In this document: positions 1 to 11,607 of the stretch, one piece after another
How positions within the stretch are numbered: the first letter of the stretch is position 1
How the letters are laid out: the number at the start of each line of letters is the position of its first letter
DNA from: Linanthus parryae
Taxonomy: Eukaryota; Streptophyta; Magnoliopsida; Ericales; Polemoniaceae
NCBI GenBank assembly: GCA_023055425.1
Contig: JALGPY010000002.1
Coordinates: 116,076,088 to 116,140,087 of the forward strand
Direction: 5' to 3'
Length of the DNA: 64,000 nucleotides
Program-made: the position numbers and the translations under genes
Notes under the pieces: generated by a model
Seen by the model: only the letters and a program-made list of their open reading frames with translations
Told to the model about the DNA's origin: nothing
The model's database searches: none

Positions 1-3000
1 TTAAGATAGGGGTATAGTATGTAATTAATTTAACTTTTTATAATCCTTTGACCACAAAATGTTAGTAATTCGGTTCGGAATAACACACTTATCACTCATC
101 AATCGAGCCGCATAACTAGCAGTTGTTGGAAAATTGGTTAGTGGATGAAACAAGCGTTAGTGATGTGATACCAAAATATTGTGGGTTGGCAAAAGTAAAT
201 TTTGCCCAAATTATAGGTTGGTATTTTTGAAATCAATCCTAATTTTACTGTACCCTTAATCTTAATAGATTCAGCTGGGTTACCTAAAGTAGTACTAAAT
301 GCATTGAGAACGATGGGAATTGATGTGGGCCAAGAATGTTTGCCTGTTGGTGGTTCAAGCATTTTACCAATAGTCAGCTCAGTGAATTGATAAAGAATAC
401 TGATCAGAATAGCTTCGAATTGCGAGCAAGTCAGGGTGAGGCTGAGGTGGAGGGAGAGGATGGTCATGTTTGCTCGGTTTTGGTAGTGTCTAGTTTTTAA
501 GCCTCGGAGGTAAACACAGAAGAGCCAGTTAGGTGTAAGCCTTTAGCCTATATTCCACCTTGTGTTATGACAGATGAGGTATTATGGTTAGATAATGCGC
601 CCGTATTTGCTTTGGAGTTACGAGACTGTTTGTGGAGAGTTCATGGTTGGTGGGGTGTTGGGTTCTCGGCTATAGTTCCTCATGGGAATTAAGACGGATA
701 CTGGAATCTGAATTTGTTGGACAGGTGAGAGAAGGATGGCCGGCGATCAATGGGAGTTTGAAGGACTTGAGGCGGTGTGTATCCTGTCTTGAAGAAACTC
801 TTCTAGATACCTGATGAGGGAGTTAGGGTGCAATATATTGGAAGGATAAGGGTTTATGCACTGGAACCTTTTGGTAAATATTGGAAGGAGAAGGGTTTGT
901 TCACTACCTTTTGGTATATACATGGGTCTTCGTTATACGTGATTCCAACATCTTATAGGTTTGTGCTGAACAGGAAGACGTTTTGTTGCTTTGGTGGAGA
1001 AGTAGAGGATGGAAAGTTATGGGCTTTGTGCATTTTAGGGCTTAGATAAAGCCTTTGCATGAGTTAGGGGATATTAGGTTTAGGTAGGGAGAACTTTTGT
1101 GTGCAGGAGAAGATTTTGACATGGCACTTCTCCTATCTGAAAAGAGTGAGGTTGGGCTTGGGCTTTGGGGGTGGTTAACTCCCTCTTTCAGATCTATGTG
1201 GATGTTCTTGGACTTAATAGATGACATGAAGTTAGTTGAGTTGCCTTTGGTTGGGATAGATTCAAGTAGTTCTGGACTGATTAGATGAACAATGGAGATG
1301 GTTTCCCTATTTTGTTAACTACATGAATGAAGCCGAGCATGCTCCACTGGGCTCACAAGATGTTCCAAGTCGGTGGATTTAGGAAGTGTGTGAGATTAGT
1401 AGCAAGCTGGGATGCACGAGAACACCATATTGGGTGAGGTAACCGTCCCGGAGACCTTGGAAATGCTGCAAAGCGGAAGAAACGCTAAGGAAAGTTCCTG
1501 CAACTACATCTGGCGTTTTCCTAATTAAATCACACCGGGAAGATCCTGGAACCGCGCCGACGCGCTTGCCATATGTGTGGGAGAGAGAATGAGAGAAAGA
1601 AGATTGAGAGGGAGAGTGAGAGAACAGAGAAAGGCAAAAAGAGTAGCATTCTTCTTCATAATCAGCAACGTTTGCCATCAGTCATCTCTTTGTATTTAAT
1701 TGTGTGTGTAGTTGTCATTTACATTGGGTTGTTTGGATTTAAGATGGAATTAGGAGGATATATTTGACTCTATTCACAACCACCTTCCAATTATATAAAA
1801 GGACCTTAATTGTTCTCTGAAATCAGTAGTGTCCCCCTTCAGTTGTGTGTTTCTATTTACTTGTATGTATTTAGCTGTCATTTACATTAGAATAACCATG
1901 TCAATGTCACACACTCGCGCCTACACACATAAGTTTCCGTTTCGGTGCTACACACACACACACACCCATAATGTTAGCCATTCCCTCAGCATTCTGTCTC
2001 CCCAATTTGCAAAAGTTCCCGTTTCGGTGCTGCGTAAGTGGCACAAGAATGAGGTGAAGGGTTTGGGTCCCTTTATTCTAGCTTGAAATTTGAAGATTCT
2101 AATGGGTAAAACTGGATGTTTGAAATAAAGTTTGAGATAAGAAGTTTGGAGGTGCAAGAAAGTGAAGCTGTTATGCCAGATGTGCCTGTCAAATTGTCAC
2201 GATTCAGGGTTCTAAAGAATCGCGGTGAAGTGACGAGCTACAGGATTATTTTAGGATTGTGAGATTGGAGGAAGATAGAGGTAGAGATCTGGAATGTGGT
2301 TCTTTGATGATTTATAGGTTTGTTTGGCGAGATTGATAGGTGTTTGGAGTTCTTTCATAGTATAGCAGAGCCTGATTCATTAGTGTAGTTGCACAGGATG
2401 GCTGAGTCTAATAGATCTTTCTTTTTGGAGGTTGAATCTGCTAGGTCTTTAATTTCCAAAAGTGAGCTACTAGGTCTGTGTTGACTAGGTGCTGCCTTTT
2501 GTTATCTTTACTTCCCAAGATGCTTTCTGGCCAATGAACACAATTTTAGTTGCAATTCTGGTGGGAAATAATAATACGAATGCTGAACAATTTAATTTTG
2601 TTATATGAAAGGCTTGTGGTAATGTATAGTGATAATTTCTTCTTTGATCTTTGGATTGAGGGTAGGTGGATTGTAATTTTATTCTCAACTGTCGGTATGT
2701 CAATTTTCTTTAATTGCTTCTGTCGAGGTGGTTTCCATCTTTCTCGTGCTGTAAGGTAGGGATATCCTTCGTCCTTGTTACTTTATATAGTGGTGATGGA
2801 GGGTCTTTGTAGGATGCTGGAGAACGTGGTTTTCGAAGGGGGTTTAGGTCGGAGGAATTGGAAGGACCCCTTGGTAGTTTTGCATCTTCTGGGTACATTT
2901 TATACTTGGTTTCTCTGCAATCCAGACTTTGTCCGTGGTATATTCACAGTAACTTCTGATTTTTTTTTCCGTGCACTTTCAGGATATTATTGTGAGATCT

Positions 3001-4300
3001 ATGTAGCACCAAGACAGGGACGCCAGAATGGCGATCTCCAAAAATTGGACAAAATGCCGAGGGAACGGCGATTCTTATATATATTTTATTCACACAAATT
3101 TATAATCTAAATGACACAAAAACATACTTACAAATTATATAAGACATATGAAAAGCAATAATTAAAAGCATGCATTTTTAATCTCAATAATGCCACATGT
3201 GCAAATAATTCCCAATTTAGAGCTATTTATTAACTAATTCTCAAAATAGGGTTAATTTTCCATTTCAGTGGACTCAATGCCACATAATGGTATATAGAAG
3301 GCAATTATATTAGAACTGTATTAGGCATAATTTAACAATTACAAATATGTCTTGGAAGTCGATGCCTTATATTCAAGCGTTCTTAAAGTATAGTTCTATA
3401 TCTATGTGATCCTTCAAATTTATTTGCTCCAATTAGTTTGTAACATCAATCAAATTATATTTTAACATTAGGTTATCATTTTTTTATCATAAGAGGGTTC
3501 AGAGCTATTTTATGAAGATCTCCATTTGAAGAGAGGTGAATGACTGGGTAGAGATGACCCATGTCCTTTATCATTGCAAGACAGCCATCTATGATGGTGA
3601 TTTGATTTGGTTACCTTCTCAGTTTCTTTTCAGTGAGTCTTACTATTCTCACCCTTGGCCCCCATGTATGTTGTGCGCACCTGAGAACTGGATATTCAGA
3701 TATGATAATCTGATTCATCATCCGTGGATTTTCATTAATTGATGCTTTTTGTGCATAGTAACAGAGTGGATCACCTCTCTTATTTCGTTGCCCTTTCTTC
3801 ATTTTTTTGGGACTTCGGTCAGATCAATGTTTGGTGTTCGTTGGTCATTTTCCACTATCATTTTGGAAGGTGTTGTGGGCTTTGGACAGGAGTAGGAGTT
3901 ACACACGAAAATCAAACATGGAAATTGGTTTTGCAGGTGTATTTTGTAGGTCATAATTGGAGCGAGGAATATTCCGACATTTTGTGAAGAGATTAGGTTT
4001 GTTAAGGCTCAAGGTTACACTGTCTAGCTTATTGTTCTTGGAAGAGGCAAGTAGGCTTTCCTTGATAATGTCTTAGATCTGTCAGAGGTTTAGCCTGTTT
4101 TTGTATCTTTAGACTGTTGGAAATAAAAACATGATTTTATTTTTCTAACTATTGGTATTTAGGCGTTACATTGTTCTAGATATGTAGTAGTTTCTAGAGC
4201 ATGACTTTAAAGGTTCTCGTAGTGGGAGTTGCGCCAGATAAATGTACGTAGTGGGAGTTCATGTGTGTAGTTCAAGAGTCATGCAGGTATAAAGGTTAAT
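1..4300. other. unassigned AT-rich DNA, no gene resolved
   Basis: I see only short open frames here, with no recognisable domain and no supported exon-intron chain. Short simple-sequence patches occur (a purine-rich stretch near 1575-1640 and a CA run near 1950-1967). The texture, with many broken medium-length frames on both strands, resembles the decayed retroelement interiors seen later in the window, but no gag, protease, integrase or RT motif can be read. Upstream exons of the plus-strand gene ending at 8664 may lie here; I could not identify any. Confidence 0.5.
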
Positions 4301-4307
4301 GGTCATT

Positions 4308-4330
4308 CATGTACCTAGGTTAGGTACATG
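4308..4330. repeat. perfect 10-bp palindrome with 3-nt loop
   Basis: CATGTACCTA, the loop GGT, then TAGGTACATG. It lies directly next to the larger hairpin at 4333-4455 and may be part of the same miniature element. Confidence 0.75.
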
Positions 4331-4332
4331 TT

Positions 4333-4455
4333 GGCCTAGTTTTGGAAAGATAGATTATTGAATGTGTGGTTGAGATGAGGAGAGAGAAAAAAACACTTCA
4401 TCTCAATCACTCATTCAATAATCTATCTAACAATCTATCTTTGCCAAACTAAGCC
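4333..4455. repeat. imperfect inverted repeat, MITE-like hairpin
   Basis: The left arm starts GGCCTAGTTTTGGAAAGATA and the right arm is its imperfect reverse complement ending TTTGCCAAACTAAGCC. The two match over about 45 bp, with a roughly 12-bp extra segment in the right arm and a purine-rich AGAGAGAAAAAAA loop. No target-site duplication was resolved, so the superfamily is not assigned. Confidence 0.6.
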
Positions 4456-4599
4456 GTTATAGGAGTCCTACAAATACCTATGTACTTGTAGTGTGTATGA
4501 GTAAAAGTCAAAGTAAAAGAATTTCATAATGTAGCCTGTCTTCCTCCATATAAATGATATGTACACAAGTCAATTTCGTTGAGTTGAAATTTAGGGTTT

Positions 4600-5060
4600 G
4601 ACATTACAGCCTTTTACCTCTGGTAGACATGATTTTCTCCTTCCACAGTGACTACTACTACCTTGAAGTTCCGACAAGCAGGTTTCCATAAAATGAAGCA
4701 ACAGTGGAAAGGAAGAACAACCTACAAACAAGTGGAACATGATCGACAGACTATACCCAAATGTGATGATTATACGATTGGCATACTTGGTCTGCTAATG
4801 ATTGGTGTACTGCGTTAAATGTGTTATAAATGAAAAATTAATTACAGTAAAATCGAGCATGAGTGATATCTTGAAGTGATCTTCTTCTAAAGATGAAAAC
4901 TGTAGTCCCTGATTCTCTGAAGTCCAAAGACAATACTTGCATTTTATGCTACAAAAGCAGGATTTGATTTGATTCTTGAAAAATGAAAACTCAAGCAATC
5001 ACATTAGCAGGATCATCTTTATCTCTCCAATTAATTCCCTCCAACTAAAAGACACAAGTA
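4600..5060. other. no feature seen
   Basis: AT-rich spacer. No open frame with a recognisable motif, and no terminal repeats. Confidence 0.5.
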
Positions 5061-5062
5061 CG

Positions 5063-5330
5063 TAGGGCTGTCAATGGGCCGGGTACGGGTAGACCCGCAA
5101 CGGACCCGACACAGAAACGAGGTAATTAGACCCGACCCACAACCGGACCGCCTATTTAACAGATCCGCTGTTCCAGAACCATCACAGACCCGGATCCGAC
5201 GGTTCTGATCCACGGACCCGATAGGCCATATTTAGACCCGTGTCAAAGAACTATGTAAGACCCTCAATCCCTTTTAGTTCCTTTTCATACCATCGTTCCT
5301 TGTTGCTGGCGGTCACAATGAAAATCAAAC
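5063..5330 (+). mobile_element. hAT-like terminal and subterminal sequence (one end only)
   Basis: The segment opens TAGGGCTGTCAATGGGCCGG and continues with many GACCCG/CGGGTC motifs in both orientations. This pattern (a TAGGG-type terminus followed by short repeated subterminal motifs) is common at ends of plant hAT transposons. The matching right terminus and the 8-bp target duplication were not found, so it is an end fragment at most. Call by family resemblance. Confidence 0.4.
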
Positions 5331-5622
5331 CTTTATCTTCCATTGTTTGTTAGAGAAAATTAATTGATTGATTTGAGAAAGAATCTGGAACGATCTTGAA
5401 ACAGGGGAGATCGTGAAGAAGAGAGACAATCTGGAGCGATGGTGAATAGATATGGATACTGAGAAAAGAGATAAAAAGATCAACTGTTAGAGAAAACAGT
5501 AGAAGCAAAAAATGTCTTGAAACATGGGAGAGTGAATGGAGAGAGATGAGGGAGAGAGATATTGGGAACAGAAATAGAAAATTTAAGGTGAATACCAGAG
5601 AAAACTAATGTGTGAAGATGGA

Positions 5623-5895
5623 GAGATTTCAGGAATTGATAGAGAAAGATGAGAGAGAGAGGGTTTGCAGATGAAGTTGAGAAGATTTGAGGTGAATTCC
5701 TATTTTGACTTTTACCACTACTCACCGGGTCACTTCGACCCGGTGATTTGATTAGCAATACGATGCAAGAATTACCGGGTCGAAGTGACCCGGTGAGTAG
5801 TGGTAAAAGTCAAAATAGGAATTCACCTCAATTCTTCTCAACTTCATCTGCAAACCCTCTCTCTCTCATCTTTCTCTATCAATTCCTGAAATCTC
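5623..5895. repeat. long near-perfect inverted repeat, about 125-bp arms
   Basis: The arm at 5623-5747 is matched in reverse complement by 5770-5895, leaving a loop of about 22 bp containing GATTAGCAATACGATGCAAG. The inner part of each arm (CACCGGGTCACTTCGACCCGG) matches the core of the Stowaway-like MITEs found later in the window; the outer part (GA-rich and TC-rich) does not. It therefore looks like a MITE core whose flank was duplicated in inverted order. A transcript would fold into a long hairpin. Confidence 0.8.
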
Positions 5896-5971
5896 CAAAT
5901 CACCGGGTCCAAAATGACATGTTTACGGGTGGAAAAGTCAAAGTAGGAAGAACCTGGCGGAACGGAGGTAG
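5772..5971. mobile_element. Stowaway-like MITE, right end
   Basis: The conserved core ACCGGGTCGAAGTGACCCGG is followed by a GGAACGGAGGTAG terminus ending at 5971 and TA at 5972-5973, as in the complete copies at 17414-17672 and 19520-19765. The left end is missing or rearranged into the inverted repeat that overlaps it. Confidence 0.55.
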
Positions 5972-5979
5972 TAGATACC

Positions 5980-8055
5980 AAGAAGTGCTTGAAACAAAAT
6001 ATTATTTGAGGGAAAATTGTGCCATCAAGGAACCTTGTACGTCTTTACACAGTTTTATTCGTATGGTAGAAACCAAACAATATCTGAACTAATTATTTAT
6101 AATGTTAATTTGTAATACTATGAGGAACAATCTTTTAAATTGAGAAGTGGGATAAACGGTTTACTCATAAATTATGAAGTGCAGAACAACCTTTGCTCCA
6201 AATTATCCTCTATATCTCACAAAATATGCAGTATCACAATCCAATCTGTATTGTCTCTCTTATGATACCCCTTTAAATAGCCAGGTTCATATTCCAATCA
6301 TAAGGATTACCTTCAAAAGCATTGGCCTTTACTTTACCCATTGACAACGTTTTCTTTCACTTATATTCATTTGCCACCCAAGCATCATTTTCAAACTTCT
6401 GAGTCCGCCGATGGTTGTGTGGTTCACCATTACAACAACTGATCTATGGATGAGAAGGAAATCGTAATGGTAGAAAGAAGAATTATAGAAGGAATTAATT
6501 AGAGAATTGATTGTAGAAACAGCAGTAGTACCTCTCAAGTAATCTTCCCATACTGCAGTTCAACAAAATTTCGGACAAAATGGTTATGTAGCTATTGGTT
6601 GATAACAAAACATTTATGAATGTGAGAATATCCTATCCTTGTAGTCTTACATGGGCCACTGATGATCTTCACTGTTAAGATGTCCCTAGTCTTCCTTCAC
6701 CAATACTGCTTGAGGGTTATCTGTCAATTCTCATAGTAACTGTCAGCAAACATATACTGCATCGGGGTTATGTGACAAAAATAATTTTTTTTAAATCAAA
6801 CTCTATCCTGTCAACTAGACATGAATCCAGAGTTAAAGCATACGTGTCTTAATTAGAATTAATAAGATTTCATTTTTTTTCTGATTAACTTATTTCAAAA
6901 AAATGAAGTTGACTGGCTTGAAAGTGACAGATGTCCTTAGCAGTCTTTTATCAGTGTATTTTGCCCTATCTTAAATGATAGATCTGCTTTGAACAAGGTA
7001 CCATTAAGACTAAAGTGTTCTTGACAAATTGAAGTCTAGTGAAGTGTCGGCACTAGTGATTCTTTCTGACCAGCCATTGTCTCTTGAACGTGAACTGATC
7101 CAGTAACGTTAGTGGCAGATATGTAACCATGCCCAATCATGTAATTTTAAATATTCTTTAATCATGTTGGTCGACCAACATTCTTGTCAGCCTTAATTGC
7201 TCTTTGAAGCTGTTACTTCTACTGCATATCTTGTCCAGCTATATGATCACAAAATCTTCTTTCCGGTGGATCACAAAGAAGGGAATCACCCATGTTCTGC
7301 CCTCATGCATTTTATCTAGAAATCCTATCTGTCGTCAATCTGCAAGGCGGTCGAAATGTTGTTCGAGCAGTTTGATAATAGATCGATGGTGAAGTCACTG
7401 AAACTAACACACAGTTATACATCAATCTCCTATCAGGAGACACTAGGTTCCTTTCGACAAATTTGGAGAATTGACTTGGTTGTTTCCAGACTTGTTCTTC
7501 CATGACTTGTTTTACTTCGTTAATTTGCAGACCCGCTTAATTTCACTGATTGTGCACTTTCTAAATGGCTAATTTTTATTCTTGTTTTTCCTGTTTGAAT
7601 TTTAATTCATTGCTCGACTGTTACATGCATTTTACGAAATTGTCACTGGACTTCCTAGAAACTGACAATACTGAAAAGATGACACCTTCTTAGAAATCGC
7701 AAATACTGAGCCGGGAAATTTTTAATTGTGGGTAGCGGAGTGGAATGTCATTTGAATTGCTGGTGATGAACATAGAGGAAGGGTAGCACTCGCAACTCGC
7801 ATGTCTGTTATTTCAGTCTATATCTGCTTGGCAGGCTTGACGATTTGAAACTGTCACCTTCTCCATCTAGGGTCTTGCCCCATCAATTCTGAACCATATC
7901 TGCTAAAGACTGACTGCCAACAACCACTCATAGCTAGTTCCACTATTCTGTGAATACCTTAAACTCTTGAGCTGATGTAGGTAAATTAATCTGCACGTGT
8001 ACAAGTATGTGATGCATTCATTGTCATTGCTGGCCTTTTGTAGAATTTTTTCATC
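5980..8055. other. no gene resolved; possible intron of the gene ending at 8664
   Basis: I see no coding pattern on either strand beyond short frames. Since the next feature is an internal acceptor plus terminal exon on the plus strand, part of this stretch should be intron, but no donor-side exon could be recognised. Confidence 0.4.
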
Positions 8056-8065
8056 TCCTCTCTCT

Positions 8066-8144
<79 letters not shown>
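8056..8144. repeat. compound microsatellite (TC)n(TG)n(AG)n
   Basis: A short TC run, then TG to about 8096, then AG to 8144. It lies about 250 bp upstream of the splice acceptor at 8400, probably in an intron. Open frames reading serine/leucine or arginine/glutamate repeats across it are simple-sequence artefacts. Confidence 0.95.
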
Positions 8145-8147
<3 letters not shown>

Positions 8148-8400
8148 TTTATCTGAGTCAAAATAGGGATTTGGCAGTCATTTTTGGTGGTTTTGGAGGG
8201 TGATAGGAAGCGGGGATGGTGGCGACTGTTGTTGAAATCGTTGATGTATGTGTGGTGCATAAGGCTACTAACAATAAGAGTCCTTAAAATACTTTTGTAT
8301 TTGGTGTTTCGGTATTTTTTGCATACATTCCGTATCTGAAATATTATGACCATCCCCATGGAAGTGACCTCAAAATTTCCCCTTTTCCTTGTGTTTGCAG

Positions 8401-8664
8401 TATGATATGAAACTATTGGCTGTGGACATTCCCATGTTATCAGGGCCTGACCAGCGTATCTATATCGTTGGTGATGAAGAAGAATACAGGGTTGGCGGTG
8501 GACTGATTGCTCAACTCAGAGATCCAGTTGTGAAAGCCATGGCAGCAGCGAAAGAGTTTGAAGCTCGTGACGAGAGAGAGGATGAAGAAGATGCCAAGAG
8601 AGAACTTCAGGAGGCAGAGAGAAGACATCAAGAGGAACTTGAAAATCTTGAAAAGGGCAGTTAG
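8401..8664 (+). CDS. terminal exon of an unrecognised host gene
   Basis: A pyrimidine-rich tract ending TTGTGTTTGCAG precedes 8401 and is a good splice acceptor. The exon then encodes 87 residues and stops with TAG at 8662-8664. The first half (YDMKLLAVDIPMLSGPDQ, then RIYIVGDEEEYRVGGG) looks like a folded-domain end. The second half is a strongly charged helix rich in Glu, Asp, Arg and Lys (DEREDEEDAKRELQEAERRH), a likely coiled coil. Sequence quality, acceptor and downstream poly(A) signal make this a real last exon. I do not recognise the family, and the upstream exons were not found. The phase of the first codon is assumed to be 0. Confidence 0.65.
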   Translation, partial: YDMKLLAVDIPMLSGPDQRIYIVGDEEEYRVGGGLIAQLRDPVVKAMAAAKEFEARDEREDEEDAKRELQEAERRHQEELENLEKGS

Positions 8665-8862
8665 TTTCCACCTGCATCCGCAGCATCCTTTCCATGCATG
8701 CTGTTAATTGTTTTTGTTTTCTCACTGTGGAAATTGCTGTCTTTTGATACCAAGCAATAGATAATTTGAGGTTTGCCTTGCATTCCGTATCGAGAACCTG
8801 CTTTTGTTTGTGCCCGGCTTGGCACACACCATCCGATAATGATATTTTTGACGTGGTACAGT

Positions 8863-8868
8863 AATAAA
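8863..8868 (+). terminator. poly(A) signal AATAAA of the gene ending at 8664
   Basis: AATAAA lies 199 bp after the stop codon, in a T- and A-rich context that fits a plant 3' UTR of about 220 bp. The 3' UTR would run from 8665 to roughly 8890. Confidence 0.55.
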
Positions 8869-9025
8869 ATTGTTTAAACAACGCAGTTATGATCAAGGAA
8901 TCATGGAAGCGAAACAATGTAGTCTCCCTTTTTTGGGCAGACTCGTGCCATGTGTGAGCTACATATACTCTAATATCTTCGGAAGCCTCAAGTTGTTAGT
9001 AACACAATACATCTTTTGTTAACTG

Positions 9026-9240
9026 TGGTGTCCAGGATAGTTTGAGCGGCCACTTTGAGCACGCTTCGACTAGATCACGGGGCGCTGTGGTATACCCACC
9101 AGTTATCGGTCATGTTGATTCCCAGTGCTGCGAGAATTTTTAGTTTTTGTGGGATTCGACCGTGAGACTTAAGAGTATTAGATCCATAAATCTCAACCCT
9201 AGTTCTTGAAACACACCAATAGTGTCCGCTTACGAGTGCA
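9026..9240 (-). repeat. possible decayed SINE-like repeat
   Basis: On the minus strand, GGTCGAATCCC (9151-9161) resembles an RNA polymerase III B box, and one edge reads GTGTCCAGGATAGTTTGAGC on the plus strand. An A box could not be placed with confidence. Weak call from motif resemblance only. Confidence 0.25.
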
Positions 9241-9461
9241 ATATTCCCTATTTATTCAATTTCTGTTTAGCTCAATTCAGTCTAGTCCCCAATTTGGGTT
9301 GCGCTATTCGGTACAACCAGACAAAATGTGGGAGAAAAATTGAAGGCAGGCCTACTGAAGTAGTAGTAGAAGGGAAGAAACAAAAATGATGGTAATTTAT
9401 GACCTGAAAGAAAGTGCTGATTTATGACATTTTTTTACAATGTACTAGGAGAGAATGTTTG

Positions 9462-9465
<4 letters not shown>

Positions 9466-9537
<72 letters not shown>
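9466..9537. repeat. (AT)36 microsatellite
   Basis: 72 bp of uninterrupted AT dinucleotides. It abuts the 3' end of the minus-strand LINE, where a poly(A) tail would be expected. Confidence 0.97.
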
Positions 9538-9541
<4 letters not shown>

Positions 9542-9562
9542 ATAAAGAGACGTATTATATCA

Positions 9563-10885
9563 TTATACAACAACAATAGGGAAAGCCGTAGCAACGTTAC
9601 GTGCAGCAGTGTGAGCAAGTTGCACTGTGGAACGAGGAACAAAAGAGAAAATACATGAAGTAAAACACTTTGCATCTTGCAGTATTTCATGGCGAAGCAT
9701 GAAAGTATGTGGGTGCGACTTGGATGTCCGAAGTTGTGTGATAAGGAGCTGGGAGTCTGTCTGGAGATGGATGTTCGAGTATCCACGAAAGAGTAACCAT
9801 TTAAGTGCCTGGGAGATACCACGTGCTTCGTCTTGAAGAGGTGATGCATAGAAAGTGAAATGTCCACGAATGTGAGGATCATCTTTATTAACCCAAGCAG
9901 CTGCTGAGCGACGGCCAGCCTTCCATGTAGCATCCACAACAAAAGTAGCGCAGGGTGAAGAATGCGTGGAAGGAGAGTGGTTGAAGGTTATGGTGTGTTG
10001 GGAGGGTGATTTGGCAGATGGAGGCAGTGATTTGGCATGAAAATGGGAGCGGGTTGATTGGCAGGTTGCTGCTGTGGAAATGGCTATGAGAGAATTCTTC
10101 GGGGTGATAGCGACGCGCTTCATCGTCAAAGAGTTCCTGGCGAGCCATATTTGCCGGAGGACGAGAATTGCGAGAATTCTATCGTCTTTTGAGGGGAGAG
10201 ATGTGAAAAGGGTGAGTAGGTATTGGTTGGTGGAAGTGGAAATAGTCATGGGGTGGCGAATACCTAACCTAGATCCGAACCAAACAGAACGTGCATGTGG
10301 GCATTCAAGAAGACAGTGCATGGTGGTTTCAGTGGTGGAGGAGCAGAGATCACATAGAGGGTTGAGCATGGGAACCTGTCGTCGTTGAAGGTGAGCTTTA
10401 ACGGGTAAAGCACCCACTATGGCTTTCCAAATGAAGAAAAAGAGCTTCGGCTGTAGGGAGAGTTTCATAATAATATGCATGAGGGGCTGAATTGAGGGTA
10501 AAGGGACAATACCAGGGTCGAAAACCATTTGTGCTAGCCGATGCGCAGAGCTGACAGAAAACTTGTCGTCCGCAGTGTCTTTCCAAACAATGGTATCCGG
10601 CTGGTCGGCAGTAACAAGTGGGATTGTGTGAATACGCCGAACCTGATCAGGTGTAAAGAACGAACTCAAGAGAGTCGTGTTCCAAGCCAGCTTATCCGCA
10701 CGAATGAAATCTTTTACCGTAAGCGAGGGATACATGTGTAAGATAAGCGACGTAGGTTCTGGCGGGGTTGGCTCATCAGGAATCCAAGGGTGGACTAGCG
10801 GATGAGTATTTTTTCCATTCCCTATTAGCCAGTGAGAACCTCGAAGTGCAAGTAGGCGACCCCAGCAAATACTACGCCAGCCCAT
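9563..10885 (-). pseudogene. LINE ORF2 C-terminal part: zf-RVT-like and RNase H
   Basis: The 440-codon open frame starts in the post-RT region (IWKAIVGALPVKAHLQRR, then a Cys/His cluster MLNPLCDLCSSTTETTMHCL typical of the zf-RVT domain). It ends in a plant-LINE RNase H domain: FVVDATWKAG carries the first Asp, DEARGISQAL the Glu and LQTDSQLL the second Asp. The frame is intact over this stretch but is reached only through a frameshift from the RT part, so the polyprotein is broken. Confidence 0.85.
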
Positions 10886-11607
10886 GAGGAAGATGAAGGC
10901 GCTTTAGCATCTATGAACGAGCTTTGAGGGAAGTAGCGTCCTTTGAGAACCCGAGCCAGCAAGGTATGTGGGTTTGAGATAAGATGGAAAGCTGTCTTGG
11001 ATAGTAGGGCCTGGTTGTGTGCCTCAATATTTCGGAAGCCGAGGCCTCCCAACTTAATATCGAGGGAGAGAAACTTCCATGATTTCCAATGGATGCCACG
11101 CTTGCAATTTTTAGACCATAGGAAACGAGCCATTATTTGTTGAAGTTCCTTTTGAAAAGAAGTCGGCGCCTTGTAGACTGAGAGCATATAGGTGGGAATA
11201 GATAGTAGTGTAGCCTTGATGAGTGTGACCCGTCCGGCAAAAGAGAGGGAACACTGTTTCCAAGTAGTAAGTTTGGCACGAACACGGGCAAGAATGTGAC
11301 TGAAGATGGCATGCTTCGGCAGCGTGAAATCCATGGGGCTGCCAAGGTATATCTCCGGATGCAAGACTTGCTTAATTCCAAGAGTACCAGTCAGATGTAT
11401 AACATGTTGCGGGTTCATATTTGGGCTGCAGTACAGTTCCGACTTGTGAAGATTTATAAGTTGTCCCGATTGGCGGCAGTAGCACTGTAGAACCTCATGT
11501 AGGTTGTCAACAAAATCGTCGTCATATTGTTGGAAAATGAACGTGTCATCTGCAAAAAGGAGATGAGATATCGAGGGTGCCGTTCTTGCAATGCTTACAC
11601 CTTCCAA
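10825..11607 (-). pseudogene. LINE reverse transcriptase, palm and thumb part
   Basis: This frame contains the RT catalytic motif as HLLFADDT (the FADD form usual in plant LINEs), followed by INLHKSELYC, FAGRVTLIKATLLSIPTYML and LGGLGFRNIEAHNQALLSK, all characteristic of L1-like plant LINEs downstream of the palm. It is 260 codons long, out of frame with the RT N-terminal part (11595-12134) and with the RNase H part (9563-10885), and overlaps both slightly, marking the frameshift positions. Confidence 0.88.

Noticed and set aside
632..1288. Several open frames of 60-73 codons close together on the plus strand
   Set aside because: No shared frame, no splice sites that join them and no recognisable motif.
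1829..2157. Open frames on both strands around a CACACA run
   Set aside because: Driven by low-complexity sequence; composition not protein-like.
4115..4608. Possible copia-type solo LTR (TGTTGGAAATAAAAACATG ... GACATTACA)
   Set aside because: The start looks right, but the flanking 5-mers do not match and no second copy, PBS or PPT is present.
7997..8359. Open frames with Arg-Glu or Ser-Leu repeats
   Set aside because: Translations of the TG/AG microsatellite.
9445..9658. Tyr-Ile repeat proteins on both strands
   Set aside because: Translations of the (AT)36 microsatellite.
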